From contig JAAFIV010000023.1 of the NCBI GenBank assembly GCA_013298775.1, positions 1-64,000 of the forward strand: DNA of 64,000 nucleotides. Direction: 5' to 3'. Positions 17,088 to 26,349 of the stretch are shown here, one piece after another. The notes under the pieces were generated by a model, which was given only the letters and a program-made list of their open reading frames with translations, did no database searches and was not told the DNA's origin. The translations under genes and the position numbers were made by a program. Every line of letters starts with the position of its first letter. Position 1 is the stretch's first letter. Source of the DNA: Ignavibacteria bacterium (lineage in GTDB: Bacteria > Bacteroidota > Ignavibacteria > Kapaibacteriales > UBA4661).

Positions 17088-18851
17088 ATGCTTCAGCCAT
17101 TTTTTCAGTATTTTATTCCCGACTCTTTGCGCACGAATCCCGATACTTTTCGCCGCGCACGCCTGATTGTTACTATCTCCTTGACGCTTATCATGTTGTC
17201 TTTTCTTGTCTTGCTGCAGGGATTAGCTGTCGTGGGAGTGACCGTTAATACAGGGATTATGACAGGTGCGAATGCGCTGAGTATTGCAGGATTATTTTTG
17301 CTTCGCTCGCGAGCATCGGTGCGCTTGAGCGGGAATTTTCTCACGATTATCTACTTGTTGGTTATTACCTTCATCTGCTATTTCTCTAATAGTGGCTTAA
17401 AAGCGTCGATTGGGCAGTATTTTTTCTTAGCAGCCCCGATTATTGCGGCGTTGGCAAACGGTATCGTTTCGGCATGGTCATATATGGGCATTGTTTTGGT
17501 GATTTGCAGTATATTTTTCACGCTCAATCTCAATAGTTATGCGTTTCCGATACCACCATTTGCGCAAGAAGTGTTATTTCGGCAGCAATTTATCACCTAC
17601 TTCTTTTTGGCAATACTCATCACGGGGCTAGTGGTACAGTTCATACGCGCAAAAGATGAAGCACTTGCAATGGTAGATACATTGCAAGAAGAGAATGCAA
17701 AAAAAGCGGCGGAAGATTACCACAAACTGGAAGAATTAAAAGTGGAAAATGAACGCCGCGCTGTCGCCGACCTTGCTGCTTCAGAAGCCCAAAAACAATA
17801 CCTTGCACACAGCATAGATACTATCTTGCAGAGCATTCGCCGCGTGGCAGATGGCGATTTAACCATTCGCATCCCCGTTACGTCGGAGGATGATATTGGC
17901 AAACTTGCTGGCTCGCTGAATCAAACTATTGAAACCATTGAGACCATGTTCGGCAGAGTTGCCGACAGCGCGAACCGTACCATTACTGCCGTGCGTGATA
18001 TTTCTTCTGCCACCGAAGGTCTGGCAAATGCTGCCGGACAGCAATCGCTGCAAGCTACTCAAGTAGCAAGCGCAGTGGAGGAAATGTCCGCGACAATTGC
18101 CGAAACGACGCAGCAAACCTCCGTCGCAGCGCATGAAGCCTCGCTTGCCAATGATGACGCGCAAAATGGCAATGCTGCAATGTCCAAGATGGTAGAAAAT
18201 GTGCGGCGTGTGGCGGATGTCGTGATTCAAGCAGCAGAGAAAATCTCGACGCTTGGGAAATCCAGCGAACAGATTGGCGAAATCGTGCAGGTGATTGATG
18301 AAATTGCTGACCAAACAAATCTGCTCGCGCTCAATGCTGCTATCGAAGCTGCCCGTGCAGGCGAGCAAGGACGCGGCTTTGCGGTCGTTGCCGATGAAGT
18401 GCGAAAACTTGCCGAGCGCACACAACAAGCCACAAAGGAGATTTCATCAACGATTCGGATTATTCAGAAAGAAACCTACGAAGCAGTCAGCTCCATGCAA
18501 ACAGGGACAAAACTTGTGCAGGATGGCGAAAAAACAATTGAACAAACTGCCGCCGCCTTCAATGCAATTCTGGAGCGCACCGAGCGCGTTTCCGACGTAA
18601 TGTCGCAGCTTGCCACCGCAAGCGAGGAACAATCCAGCACCAGCGATGCCATGGCGCAGAGCGTGAGCGTTATCACGGGAAGTATTGAAGAATCGGCACA
18701 GGATGTTGGCAACATAGCCCAGTCTGCAAGCGGCTTACAGGAGCTTGCCGATGAACTCCGCCGTTTAATTGGGCAGTTTGTCATTGACCAAAGCGGGAAC
18801 GCACCACGCAATATTCAGGGAAGCAAGCAACCACGCGCTTTACGGGCGTGA
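17088..18851 (+). CDS. Methyl-accepting chemotaxis protein with multi-helix membrane sensor
   Basis: This 587-residue receptor begins with a membrane domain of about six helices (residues 24-190: [20 protein letters not shown], then [17 protein letters not shown], and so on) with very short loops, like MASE-type integral sensors rather than a periplasmic ligand domain. A coiled coil (about 195-250) and a HAMP-like stretch ([29 protein letters not shown]) follow. The signalling hairpin has the same tip as the receptor at 10064-12115, and the signalling halves are close paralogues. I prefer the ATG at 17088 (MLQPFFQYF), preceded by GGGGA. A TTG at 17070 would add six residues. No chemotaxis partner is nearby. 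Confidence 0.88.
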   Translation: MLQPFFQYFIPDSLRTNPDTFRRARLIVTISLTLIMLSFLVLLQGLAVVGVTVNTGIMTGANALSIAGLFLLRSRASVRLSGNFLTIIYLLVITFICYFSNSGLKASIGQYFFLAAPIIAALANGIVSAWSYMGIVLVICSIFFTLNLNSYAFPIPPFAQEVLFRQQFITYFFLAILITGLVVQFIRAKDEALAMVDTLQEENAKKAAEDYHKLEELKVENERRAVADLAASEAQKQYLAHSIDTILQSIRRVADGDLTIRIPVTSEDDIGKLAGSLNQTIETIETMFGRVADSANRTITAVRDISSATEGLANAAGQQSLQATQVASAVEEMSATIAETTQQTSVAAHEASLANDDAQNGNAAMSKMVENVRRVADVVIQAAEKISTLGKSSEQIGEIVQVIDEIADQTNLLALNAAIEAARAGEQGRGFAVVADEVRKLAERTQQATKEISSTIRIIQKETYEAVSSMQTGTKLVQDGEKTIEQTAAAFNAILERTERVSDVMSQLATASEEQSSTSDAMAQSVSVITGSIEESAQDVGNIAQSASGLQELADELRRLIGQFVIDQSGNAPRNIQGSKQPRALRA

Positions 18852-18898
18852 TTTTACTGGCGAAACCTCGAAAAACATTTCACTTCTCACGTCTGAAC

Positions 18899-19049
18899 CT
18901 TTGTACACGACAAAACCCCTGAGAAGTTCGTAAAATCAGGCTTCAGTGGCACAGGCATTCTTGCCTGTGTTTGTCGCTTGAACCTCGCACCAACACTCAC
19001 AGACAAGAATGTCTGTGCTACTGTGAAAAAAAAATTGTCGTGTAAAGAG
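18899..19049. mobile_element. P1 family miniature element, copy B
   Basis: The left end CTTTGTACACGACAAAAC (18899-18916) has a decayed inverted partner around 19034-19049 (TTGTCGTGTAAAGAG). Flanking 9-mers CGTCTGAAC (18890-18898) and CTTCTGAAC (19050-19058) agree at 8 of 9 positions, as expected for an old target duplication. The length is 151 bp, the same as copy F. Confidence 0.75.
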
Positions 19050-19086
19050 CTTCTGAACACATTTCCACCGCCTATTTTTATCAGCT

Positions 19087-21621
19087 ATGCAGCACCAACA
19101 CCGCATTCAAACTAGCCTCGTAGTAGGTATTATCATTGCATTGTCTGCCACAATTCATCTCCCAAGCGTTATTGCGCAAACTACAAGCGCGACGATTTCT
19201 ACCAAAGTTGCAACGATGCAAAAATTCACGGGATTTTTCACGTTCTACTACGATGCAAAAGCTGATAAAATCTGGCTTGAAGTGGAGAAATCCATTCTCA
19301 ATCGCGATGTTCTCTACGCCGTTTCCTTGCCACAAGGCATTGGCTCGAACGATATTGGCTTGGATAGAGGACAACTAAGCGGCGAGCGCGTTGTGCGCTT
19401 CGAGCGGCATGGCACAAAAATTTTACTTGTACAGCCAAACCTCAGTTTTCGCGCCATTACCACCAATGCGAGCGAGCAACGCGCTGTGCAGGAATCCTTT
19501 GCGCAATCGGTCTTGCACGGTTTCAAGGTTGAAGCCGAAGAAGGAACACGTATGCTCGTTGATGCAACCTCGTTTTTGCTGCGCGATGCTCACGGGGTAG
19601 CGCAGACACTCAAGCGCACGGGACAAGGCACGTACACGCTTGCCTTGGAGCAATCTGCGTTGTATCTCCCGCGCACAAAAAACTTTCCGCAAAACACTGA
19701 GTTTGAGGCAATTATCACGCTTACGGGCGAGGCGCAGGGGCAATTTATCCGCGATGTAACGCCTACGCCGCAGTTTGTCAGCGTCCGCCAGCATCATTCC
19801 TTTATCGAATTGCCTGAATTGAACATTTCGCAAAATGCTTCTTCGCAAAATGCTTCTTCGCAAAATGCTTCTTCGCAAAGCTACTCTATGCGCAGCTTCG
19901 ACCCGCGCTCTGGCTATTTCCCCATGATGTACATGGACTACGCCACGCCCATTGACGAGCCAATAGTGAAGCGGTTTATCACGCGCCACCGTTTGCAAAA
20001 AAAGAACCCCGATGCGGCAAAAAGTGAAGCTGTGAAGCCGATTGTCTATTACATTGACCATGCCGCACCAGAGCCAATTCGCTCGGCACTGCTTGAGGGC
20101 GCGACGTGGTGGAATGAGGCGTTTGAGGCGGCGGGATTCCAAAACGCATTTCAGGTGAAAACTTTACCTGATTCCGCCGACCCGATGGATGTGCGCTACA
20201 ATGTTGTTCAATGGGTGCATCGCGCAACACGAGGCTGGTCTTACGGTGCGAGCATCACCGACCCGCGCACGGGCGAGATTTTGAAAGGACACGTAACGCT
20301 TGGTTCTTTGCGTGTTCGGCAGGATTTTTTGATTGCCTCTGGCTTGATTGCTGCCTACGAAGAAGGCAAGCAAGTGCCAGAATCGCTGAAGCAAATGGCG
20401 TTGGCGCGGCTTCGGCAGCTCTCGGCGCATGAAATCGGGCATACGCTTGGCTTGGCGCATAATTTCGCCTCAAGTACGATGGGCGCGGACGGGCGTTCTT
20501 CGGTGATGGATTACCCACATCCGCTCGCCGTGAAGGATTCAGCCACAGGCGCAATCAGCCTTGCAAACGCCTATTCACGCGGTATTGGAGAATGGGACAA
20601 GATTTCTATTCGCTATGGCTATGAAGAATTCAAAACAAACGAGAAGCAAGAACTAGAGCGGCTCTTGAGCGATGCCCAAAAACGTGGCTATTACTTCATC
20701 ACCGACGAAGATGCTCGCCCGCAAGGTGGGGCGCACCCTGCGGCGCATTTGTGGGATAACGGAAAAAATGCGATTGATGAATTGCAGCGAATACTCAAGC
20801 TGAGAGGCGAGGTTTTACGCGGCTTTGGAGCAAAAAACATCCCCACAGGACGACCACTTTCCACGCTAGACGAAACGCTCGTGCCAATGTACTTTTTGCA
20901 CCGTTACCAAACCGATGCTGTAAGCAAGATTCTGGGCGGTCTGGACTACCGTTACGCGCTGCGTGGCGATGGGCAACCAGCAGCAAACATCATCTCTGCA
21001 AGCGAGCAACGACGAGCATTGCAAGCACTTTTGTCCACGTTGAACGTAGAAGCACTTGCCTTGCCGGAATCCCTCCTCGCGCTCATTCCACCGCCCGCCT
21101 ACGGCTTCGACCGCACCCGCGAATCCTTCAAACACCGCACCGGACTTCCCTTCGACGCACTTGCCGCACCCGAAGCCGCCGCAAATTTTACCCTCAGCTT
21201 TTTGCTCCACCCAGAACGTGCGGCGCGGCTTGTGGAATACAACGCCCGCAATAAAGAGCTTCCCTCGCTCGGTGAAGTGTTGGAAAAATTGATGCAACAA
21301 ACCTGGAAAGCTGCTCCAATCCAAGATTCCTACAAAGCAGAAGTACAACGCACTATCAACATGGCTGTACTGCAAGCAATGATGCGGCTTGTGCAGGATG
21401 AAGACGCAAGTGCGCAGGTTCGCGCTCTGACGCTGTTGCAGCTTGAAAATGTACGAATGTGGCTCGAAAAAGAGCGGGCGAAAAGCACAAACGACAGCCA
21501 GAAAGCAGCGTATTTACTAGCTTCTACGCAGATTGCTGAATTTGTGAAAAATCCGAAAACTGTTGTTCTTCCGAAGCCGCTTCCTGCGCCGCCTGGGCAG
21601 CCAATTGGTTGCGGGGAGTGA
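19087..21621 (+). CDS. Secreted zinc-dependent metalloprotease (DUF5117 type)
   Basis: The 844-residue protein has a signal peptide to about residue 31 (LPSVIAQ). A beta-rich N-terminal region (MQKFTGFFTFYYDAKADKIWLEV, the DUF5118/DUF5117 type) leads into the catalytic zinc site HEIGHTLGLAH (His 448, 452, 458; Glu 449), the extended HExxHxxGxxH of metzincin-like peptidases. A Met-turn-like SSVMDYPHP follows. Residues around 249-265 contain three perfect 15-base repeats (19831-19875, encoding QNASS), which vary linker length without changing frame. It stands alone with repeat-rich gaps on both sides. Substrate unknown, likely periplasmic or surface located. Confidence 0.9.
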   Translation: MQHQHRIQTSLVVGIIIALSATIHLPSVIAQTTSATISTKVATMQKFTGFFTFYYDAKADKIWLEVEKSILNRDVLYAVSLPQGIGSNDIGLDRGQLSGERVVRFERHGTKILLVQPNLSFRAITTNASEQRAVQESFAQSVLHGFKVEAEEGTRMLVDATSFLLRDAHGVAQTLKRTGQGTYTLALEQSALYLPRTKNFPQNTEFEAIITLTGEAQGQFIRDVTPTPQFVSVRQHHSFIELPELNISQNASSQNASSQNASSQSYSMRSFDPRSGYFPMMYMDYATPIDEPIVKRFITRHRLQKKNPDAAKSEAVKPIVYYIDHAAPEPIRSALLEGATWWNEAFEAAGFQNAFQVKTLPDSADPMDVRYNVVQWVHRATRGWSYGASITDPRTGEILKGHVTLGSLRVRQDFLIASGLIAAYEEGKQVPESLKQMALARLRQLSAHEIGHTLGLAHNFASSTMGADGRSSVMDYPHPLAVKDSATGAISLANAYSRGIGEWDKISIRYGYEEFKTNEKQELERLLSDAQKRGYYFITDEDARPQGGAHPAAHLWDNGKNAIDELQRILKLRGEVLRGFGAKNIPTGRPLSTLDETLVPMYFLHRYQTDAVSKILGGLDYRYALRGDGQPAANIISASEQRRALQALLSTLNVEALALPESLLALIPPPAYGFDRTRESFKHRTGLPFDALAAPEAAANFTLSFLLHPERAARLVEYNARNKELPSLGEVLEKLMQQTWKAAPIQDSYKAEVQRTINMAVLQAMMRLVQDEDASAQVRALTLLQLENVRMWLEKERAKSTNDSQKAAYLLASTQIAEFVKNPKTVVLPKPLPAPPGQPIGCGE

Positions 21622-21762
21622 TGTTTGCAATTGTTACTCATAAGGTCAGTCATTGTGATTACTTGCAACTATTTCCTTAAAATTTCGTAGATTCCTTCTT
21701 GCTTTTTCAACAAGCAATTTCCCTCCACAAAACCCTCACAAGCCCGAAAGGACGCGCCCTCT

Positions 21763-22236
21763 ATGGCAAAATTCAAATTGACTATCAACAGCAAAGCTGT
21801 GAACGTGGACGCGGAAGCAGAAACACCGCTTTTGTGGGTCATTCGCGACGCTGCTGGACTGACGGGAACCAAGTTCGGATGCGGCATTGCACAATGTGGC
21901 GCGTGTACCGTGCATCTGAATGGTGCGCCCGTGCGCTCTTGCTCGGTGCCAGTGTCGGCGGCGGCGGGACAGAAAATCACGACGATTGAAGGGCTTTCCG
22001 CCGATAACTCCCACGTGCTTCAGCAAGCCTGGATTGCAGAGCAGGTGCCGCAGTGCGGGTATTGTCAATCCGGACAAATCATGTCGGCGGCGGCACTCTT
22101 GGCGAATAATCCAACCCCAAGCGATACCGATATTGACGATGCAATGCAAGGAAATATCTGCCGTTGCGGGACGTATCCGCGTATTCGCCGCGCCATCCAC
22201 CGCGCTGCGGCGATGAAGAAAAACGGAACGAATTAA
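21763..22236 (+). CDS. iorA: Isoquinoline 1-oxidoreductase-type alpha subunit, 2Fe-2S protein
   Basis: This 157-residue electron-transfer subunit belongs to a molybdenum hydroxylase. It has both 2Fe-2S sites of the xanthine oxidase family: the plant-type set Cys 40, 45, 48 and 60 ([15 protein letters not shown]) and the helical set Cys 98, 101, 133 and 135 ([23 protein letters not shown]). It passes electrons from the molybdopterin subunit encoded downstream at 22468. The gap of 231 bases contains a P1 repeat, so the pair may once have been more tightly coupled. The true substrate may be any N-heterocycle or aldehyde. The Ior name rests on the two-subunit arrangement without a separate FAD subunit. 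Confidence 0.88.
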   Translation: MAKFKLTINSKAVNVDAEAETPLLWVIRDAAGLTGTKFGCGIAQCGACTVHLNGAPVRSCSVPVSAAAGQKITTIEGLSADNSHVLQQAWIAEQVPQCGYCQSGQIMSAAALLANNPTPSDTDIDDAMQGNICRCGTYPRIRRAIHRAAAMKKNGTN

Positions 22237-22315
22237 AAGAAAGGATGAGGGATGAGATATGAGGGATGAAATATGAGGGATGAAACACCCTTGTAAGCTC
22301 TTCAAAGCCTTGTAA

Positions 22316-22425
22316 AATCAGGCTTCAGTGGCACAGACATTCTTGTCTGTGGTTGTCGTCTGAAACCCGCGCCAATACCCACAGACAAGCTGAAGGAAGC
22401 CCTCAGGTCTGTGCTACCATTGGTT
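22316..22425. repeat. P1 family repeat, copy C (core, with inner insertion)
   Basis: The core reads CTTCAGTGGCACAGACATTC at the left and GTCTGTGCTACCA at the right. The right arm ACAGACAAG...GTCTGTG is interrupted by about 16 extra bases (near 22390-22406). It lies between iorA-like and iorB-like genes. Confidence 0.75.
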
Positions 22426-22467
22426 GTTAATTTTTTCAACTCAAATCAGTTAGCACCAATTACCACT

Positions 22468-24717
22468 ATGAAAACTCCACAAACTTCCTTGCAAGGCTCA
22501 TCAGAACTTGCTTCAGAACGAATTGCACACGAAAATTCACGCAGAAATTTTTTACAACTTTCGGCAACACTCGGAACAGGCTTGGTGCTGGGGATGAGTG
22601 TTGGCGCGTCATCGGAGCTTTTTGCCGCAACCTCGCTTGATGAACAATCATTCACGGAACCCGCCCCAACAGCGCATGAAATCACGCCGTTTGTGATGAT
22701 TGCTGCAAGTGGCGCAGTGACGCTCTTCAATCCTCGTCCCGATATGGGACAAGGCTCATTTCAAGCCATGCCAGCCTTGCTCGCCGAAGAACTTGGTATC
22801 AGCCTTGATAAGGTAAGCATTGTGCAAACCGAAGGTGCGGAAAAGCATGGCAGCCAGAACGCGGGCGGTAGCGGCAGCGTGCGGGGCTTGTGGATTCCGC
22901 TTCGCACGGCGGGCGCGGCGGCACGGGAAATGCTCATTGCAGCAGCAGCAAAGGACTGGAGCGTTCCTGCGAGCGAGTGCTACGTGGAAAATGGTCGCGT
23001 GATTCATTCGCCCAGCAAAAAATCCCTTGGCTACGGCGAACTTGCCGCAAAAGCAGCAACCATGCCTATTCCAAAAGAACCAAAACTCAAAGACCCCAAA
23101 AATTTCACCATTCTCGGCAAACCCGGTACCCGCCCCGATGTTCCGCTCAAAGTCAATGGTACAGCCAAGTTTGGAATTGATGCCGCAATGCCCGGAATGC
23201 TCTACGCCAGCATTGAACGCGCTCCCACGATTAGCGCGAAAGTTGCCTCCTTCGATGACAGCAAAGCCCGTACAATCAAGGGTGTGAAGCATGTGCTAAA
23301 ATCCGAGCGTCCGCTTTTTGGGAAAGTGTTGCAGGGTGTAGCGGTCGTTGCCGATAGCTATTATGCGGCATTGCAGGGACGCAAAGCATTGGCAGTGAAA
23401 TGGGAATCCGCGCCATCGGACAAATTTAATACGGATGATTTCTACAAAACCATGCGAGAGACCGCACAAAAGCAGGGTATTCGCGTAGAAAGCTCGAAAG
23501 GCGAATTTTACAAAACAAGCAATAACGGCGCGACCACACTCGAAGCCCTGTACGAAACGCCCTTCGTTGCGCACGCCCCACTTGAGCCAGAGGCAGTTGT
23601 GGCGCATTACAAGCCCGATGGTACGATTGAGGTTTCTGCCTCCACGCAAGGTGCTGTCTGGACGAAACGCTCCATTGCCAAGCAGTTTGGTGTGAAGGTA
23701 GAAAATATCACGGTGCATCCGCAGTTTTTAGGTGGGAGCTTTGGTCGCAAGGGTGGTCTGGACGATTTTATCATGGAAGCGGTACATTTGTCGAAAGCCG
23801 TGAACGCGCCTGTAAAGCTCATCTGGACACGCGAGGACGACATCACGCAAGGACCATTTCGCCCAGGCATGGTGAATGCGCTGAAAGCAACGATTGATAA
23901 AAATGGCGTGGTTACTGGCTTGCTGCACCGCATTGTTGGTCCATCCATTCAATTTCAAAGCAACCCCAACTCCGCAGGAAAAGCCGATGATTGGGCGACC
24001 GAAGGCGTAGAACCTGCCGACAGCCCGTACCTCATTCCCAATTTCGAGGTAGAATTTGCGCACTGTCCGGCGGACGTTCCCGTCATGTGGTGGCGTTCGG
24101 TCTATGCCTCAACAAATATGTTCGGGCATGAAAGTTTTGTGGATGAAATTGCCCACGCACTGAAAAAAGACCCGTTAGAATTTCGCTTAGAACTTTTAGC
24201 AAAAAGCACCGACCCCATTGCAGCAAGATTTCATGCGGTCTTGACGACATTGAAAGAAAAAGCTCGGTGGACGGAAAAACTCCCGCAAGGAACGGCGCGT
24301 GGTGTGGCGATTGCCCGCTCGTTCGAGAGCATTTGCGCTCATGCCGTTACGGTGCGCAGTGGCGCAGAAGGAAAAATTACGATTGAAAAGGTCGTCGTGG
24401 TGCTGGATTGCGGGATGCACGTGAATACGGATAACGTGATTGCGCAAACTGAAGGCAACGTGGTGATGGGCTTGAGCGCGGCGGTGAAGGACGCAATCAC
24501 GTTCAAAAATGGTCGCACCGAGCAGTCGAATTTTGACACGTACCGCGTGCCACGCATCCACGAAATTCCGCCGATTGAAGTGGTTGTTATGCCCAGTACA
24601 AATGCGCCTGGTGGAGTTGGCGAGCCAGGTTTGCCGCCCTTTGCGCCCGCGCTGGCGAATGCTATTTTTGCCGCCACGGGCAAGCGTCATCGTGCGCTGC
24701 CGATAGTGATTGCGTAA
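22468..24717 (+). CDS. iorB: Isoquinoline 1-oxidoreductase-type beta subunit (molybdopterin)
   Basis: This 749-residue catalytic subunit of the xanthine dehydrogenase family carries the molybdopterin cytosine dinucleotide site. A twin-arginine signal is present (SRRNFLQ at residues 24-30, then a hydrophobic stretch), so the folded complex is probably exported by Tat. Recognisable family stretches are RPDMGQGSFQAMPALLAEEL, GGSFGRKGGLDDFIMEAVHL and, near the end, NAPGGVGEPGLPPFAPALANAI with the catalytic Glu in GVGEPG. I chose the ATG at 22468, because frame-open sequence upstream is repeat DNA. It partners with the 2Fe-2S subunit upstream. The next gene, a TROVE protein, starts only 21 bases later. 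Confidence 0.9.
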   Translation: MKTPQTSLQGSSELASERIAHENSRRNFLQLSATLGTGLVLGMSVGASSELFAATSLDEQSFTEPAPTAHEITPFVMIAASGAVTLFNPRPDMGQGSFQAMPALLAEELGISLDKVSIVQTEGAEKHGSQNAGGSGSVRGLWIPLRTAGAAAREMLIAAAAKDWSVPASECYVENGRVIHSPSKKSLGYGELAAKAATMPIPKEPKLKDPKNFTILGKPGTRPDVPLKVNGTAKFGIDAAMPGMLYASIERAPTISAKVASFDDSKARTIKGVKHVLKSERPLFGKVLQGVAVVADSYYAALQGRKALAVKWESAPSDKFNTDDFYKTMRETAQKQGIRVESSKGEFYKTSNNGATTLEALYETPFVAHAPLEPEAVVAHYKPDGTIEVSASTQGAVWTKRSIAKQFGVKVENITVHPQFLGGSFGRKGGLDDFIMEAVHLSKAVNAPVKLIWTREDDITQGPFRPGMVNALKATIDKNGVVTGLLHRIVGPSIQFQSNPNSAGKADDWATEGVEPADSPYLIPNFEVEFAHCPADVPVMWWRSVYASTNMFGHESFVDEIAHALKKDPLEFRLELLAKSTDPIAARFHAVLTTLKEKARWTEKLPQGTARGVAIARSFESICAHAVTVRSGAEGKITIEKVVVVLDCGMHVNTDNVIAQTEGNVVMGLSAAVKDAITFKNGRTEQSNFDTYRVPRIHEIPPIEVVVMPSTNAPGGVGEPGLPPFAPALANAIFAATGKRHRALPIVIA

Positions 24718-24738
24718 TAGGTCAATTGCCCTATTTTC

Positions 24739-26259
24739 ATGATTTCCCCGCTCTCATACTTTTCGCTTTTTTCTATGGCAACTCCGCAAACATCAGCAAA
24801 GACAAGGCTTTCAAGCGACGGCGTTCTCCCTCCACATACTCTTCCTCCGAATATTCTCCCTCCGAATATTCTCCCTACGAATGTTCTCCCTCCGAATATT
24901 CTCCCTACGATTGCAGCACAAGCCTTGCATCGCATACAAGAGCGAACAATCCTCCCCAATGAAGCACTGATGCGGCTTGTAAGCATGGGCAGTCTCAGCA
25001 ATACCGTCATTGCTCCCGCAGAAACGCAGGTGGATGAACTTTGTGCGCTCTGCTTGGCAGAAGAGCAGGAGAACAAGCATGAAAGCCGCGTACAGACTGT
25101 TGCAGCGTTTATTATTCCGTCGCTCGTTCTGGCGAAAGCTGCAATATTTGCACGGGAATCGCTAAAGAATTTAAGCACGCAACAATCGCTGTACACCGCA
25201 CAAAATCACACTATTCCCGCCCTTCTGACGGCACTTCTTTCCACACGCCCCGAAACAGAATTGCTGAAAGCCGTTTTTCCTCGCACGATAGATACTGTGC
25301 CGCTTCTACGCCTTTTCGTGTACATCATGCGCTCCGGAATGATTGGTCGGCATTCGCTCGGAACATTACCCAAACGCCTCGTGTTGGACTGGCTTGCTGC
25401 ACGGAGCGATGAAGAAATTTATCACGCATCGCTGGAAACATCAGGTGTGGCAGGGCATTTGCCAACACTCACCGATATTATTCGCATGGTGCATCCAAAG
25501 CCAGAAACCGCATCACGACGAGCATTGTACGGTTTTTTGCTAGGTAGATTTTACGACGAGGCAGATTTGCCCGTGATTGTACGTGCAACAGAATTAGACG
25601 CATCTCAACCAAAAGCAGCAGTATCAGAAAGCAAGCCTATACCCACATTGCACGGCAAAGTACATGTGTTTGTGGATGTTTCGCGTTCACTGCACAGCGA
25701 ATACGCGCCCTCTGTGCGTTTTCTCGACCTTGCAGCGGAAATTATTTCTACCTTAAAGCAAGCAAATCCAAGCGTAGAATGCGCTGCGTTTGCGCAAAAC
25801 GTAATCCCCTTGCGCATTGAGACGGAAACAAGCACATCGGAAATTGCGACCATGCTCACTGCTTTTGATGGCAAAGAAACAAGCTGCCATGCGGCTTTGC
25901 GCTATGTGAATGAACACGCGCTCTCGCCCGACATGGTGATACTGCTTTCGGATAATGAATCGTGGAGAACACTCAATGCACCTACAAACATAGCCTTTAT
26001 GCGGGAATGGGAGCAGTTTCGCCACCGCAAGCCAGATGCACGCTTGCTTTGCTACGACCTTCAGCCAGATACTTTCCCAGTGCAGCATTCTACCCCACAA
26101 ACGGAAAGAGCAGATATTCTGCGGCTTGGCGGTTATTCCCCTGATATTTTTCAGACAATCGCACAATTTTCACACGGCGCATTTACGCCAGAACATTGGC
26201 AGAATGCGCTTCAATCCTTGCGTATTGATGCGTACAAGTTTAGTGTGATGCAGAATTAA
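24739..26259 (+). CDS. TROVE domain (Ro60/Rsr-like) RNA-binding protein
   Basis: The 506-residue protein resembles bacterial Ro orthologues, ring-shaped proteins that bind Y RNAs and misfolded RNAs. The HEAT-like TROVE part (about 60-290) includes the Ro-typical FVYIMRSGMIGRHSLGTLPKRLVLDWL. The C-terminal vWA domain (about 300-500) keeps the MIDAS DxSxS (DVSRS) and the Ro-type DNESW. An N-terminal tail has six 15-base repeats coding for LPPNI-like units. An ATG at 24778 (MATPQTS) is an alternative start. Rsr usually has a Y RNA gene beside it; I see none here. Its neighbour is a molybdenum hydroxylase, an unexpected partner. Confidence 0.85.
   Translation: MISPLSYFSLFSMATPQTSAKTRLSSDGVLPPHTLPPNILPPNILPTNVLPPNILPTIAAQALHRIQERTILPNEALMRLVSMGSLSNTVIAPAETQVDELCALCLAEEQENKHESRVQTVAAFIIPSLVLAKAAIFARESLKNLSTQQSLYTAQNHTIPALLTALLSTRPETELLKAVFPRTIDTVPLLRLFVYIMRSGMIGRHSLGTLPKRLVLDWLAARSDEEIYHASLETSGVAGHLPTLTDIIRMVHPKPETASRRALYGFLLGRFYDEADLPVIVRATELDASQPKAAVSESKPIPTLHGKVHVFVDVSRSLHSEYAPSVRFLDLAAEIISTLKQANPSVECAAFAQNVIPLRIETETSTSEIATMLTAFDGKETSCHAALRYVNEHALSPDMVILLSDNESWRTLNAPTNIAFMREWEQFRHRKPDARLLCYDLQPDTFPVQHSTPQTERADILRLGGYSPDIFQTIAQFSHGAFTPEHWQNALQSLRIDAYKFSVMQN
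24826..24915 (+). repeat. Six 15-bp tandem repeats inside the TROVE gene
   Basis: The unit is CTCCCTCCGAATATT with small variants, in frame, encoding a proline-rich LPPNI/LPTNV tail before the TROVE ring. Copy number can change without a frameshift. Confidence 0.9.
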
Positions 26260-26349
26260 AATAAATAATAAGAACAGAAAAAGTCTGAAGAGCTGATAAA
26301 TACTAGCTTTGTGAGAATAGTTCTGGCACTGTAATTTTACCGCTCAGGA

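Noticed and set aside
26260-26349. Y RNA gene next to the TROVE gene
   Set aside because: The 90-base gap shows no long stem or tRNA-like fold by eye. A covariance search would be needed to exclude it fully.
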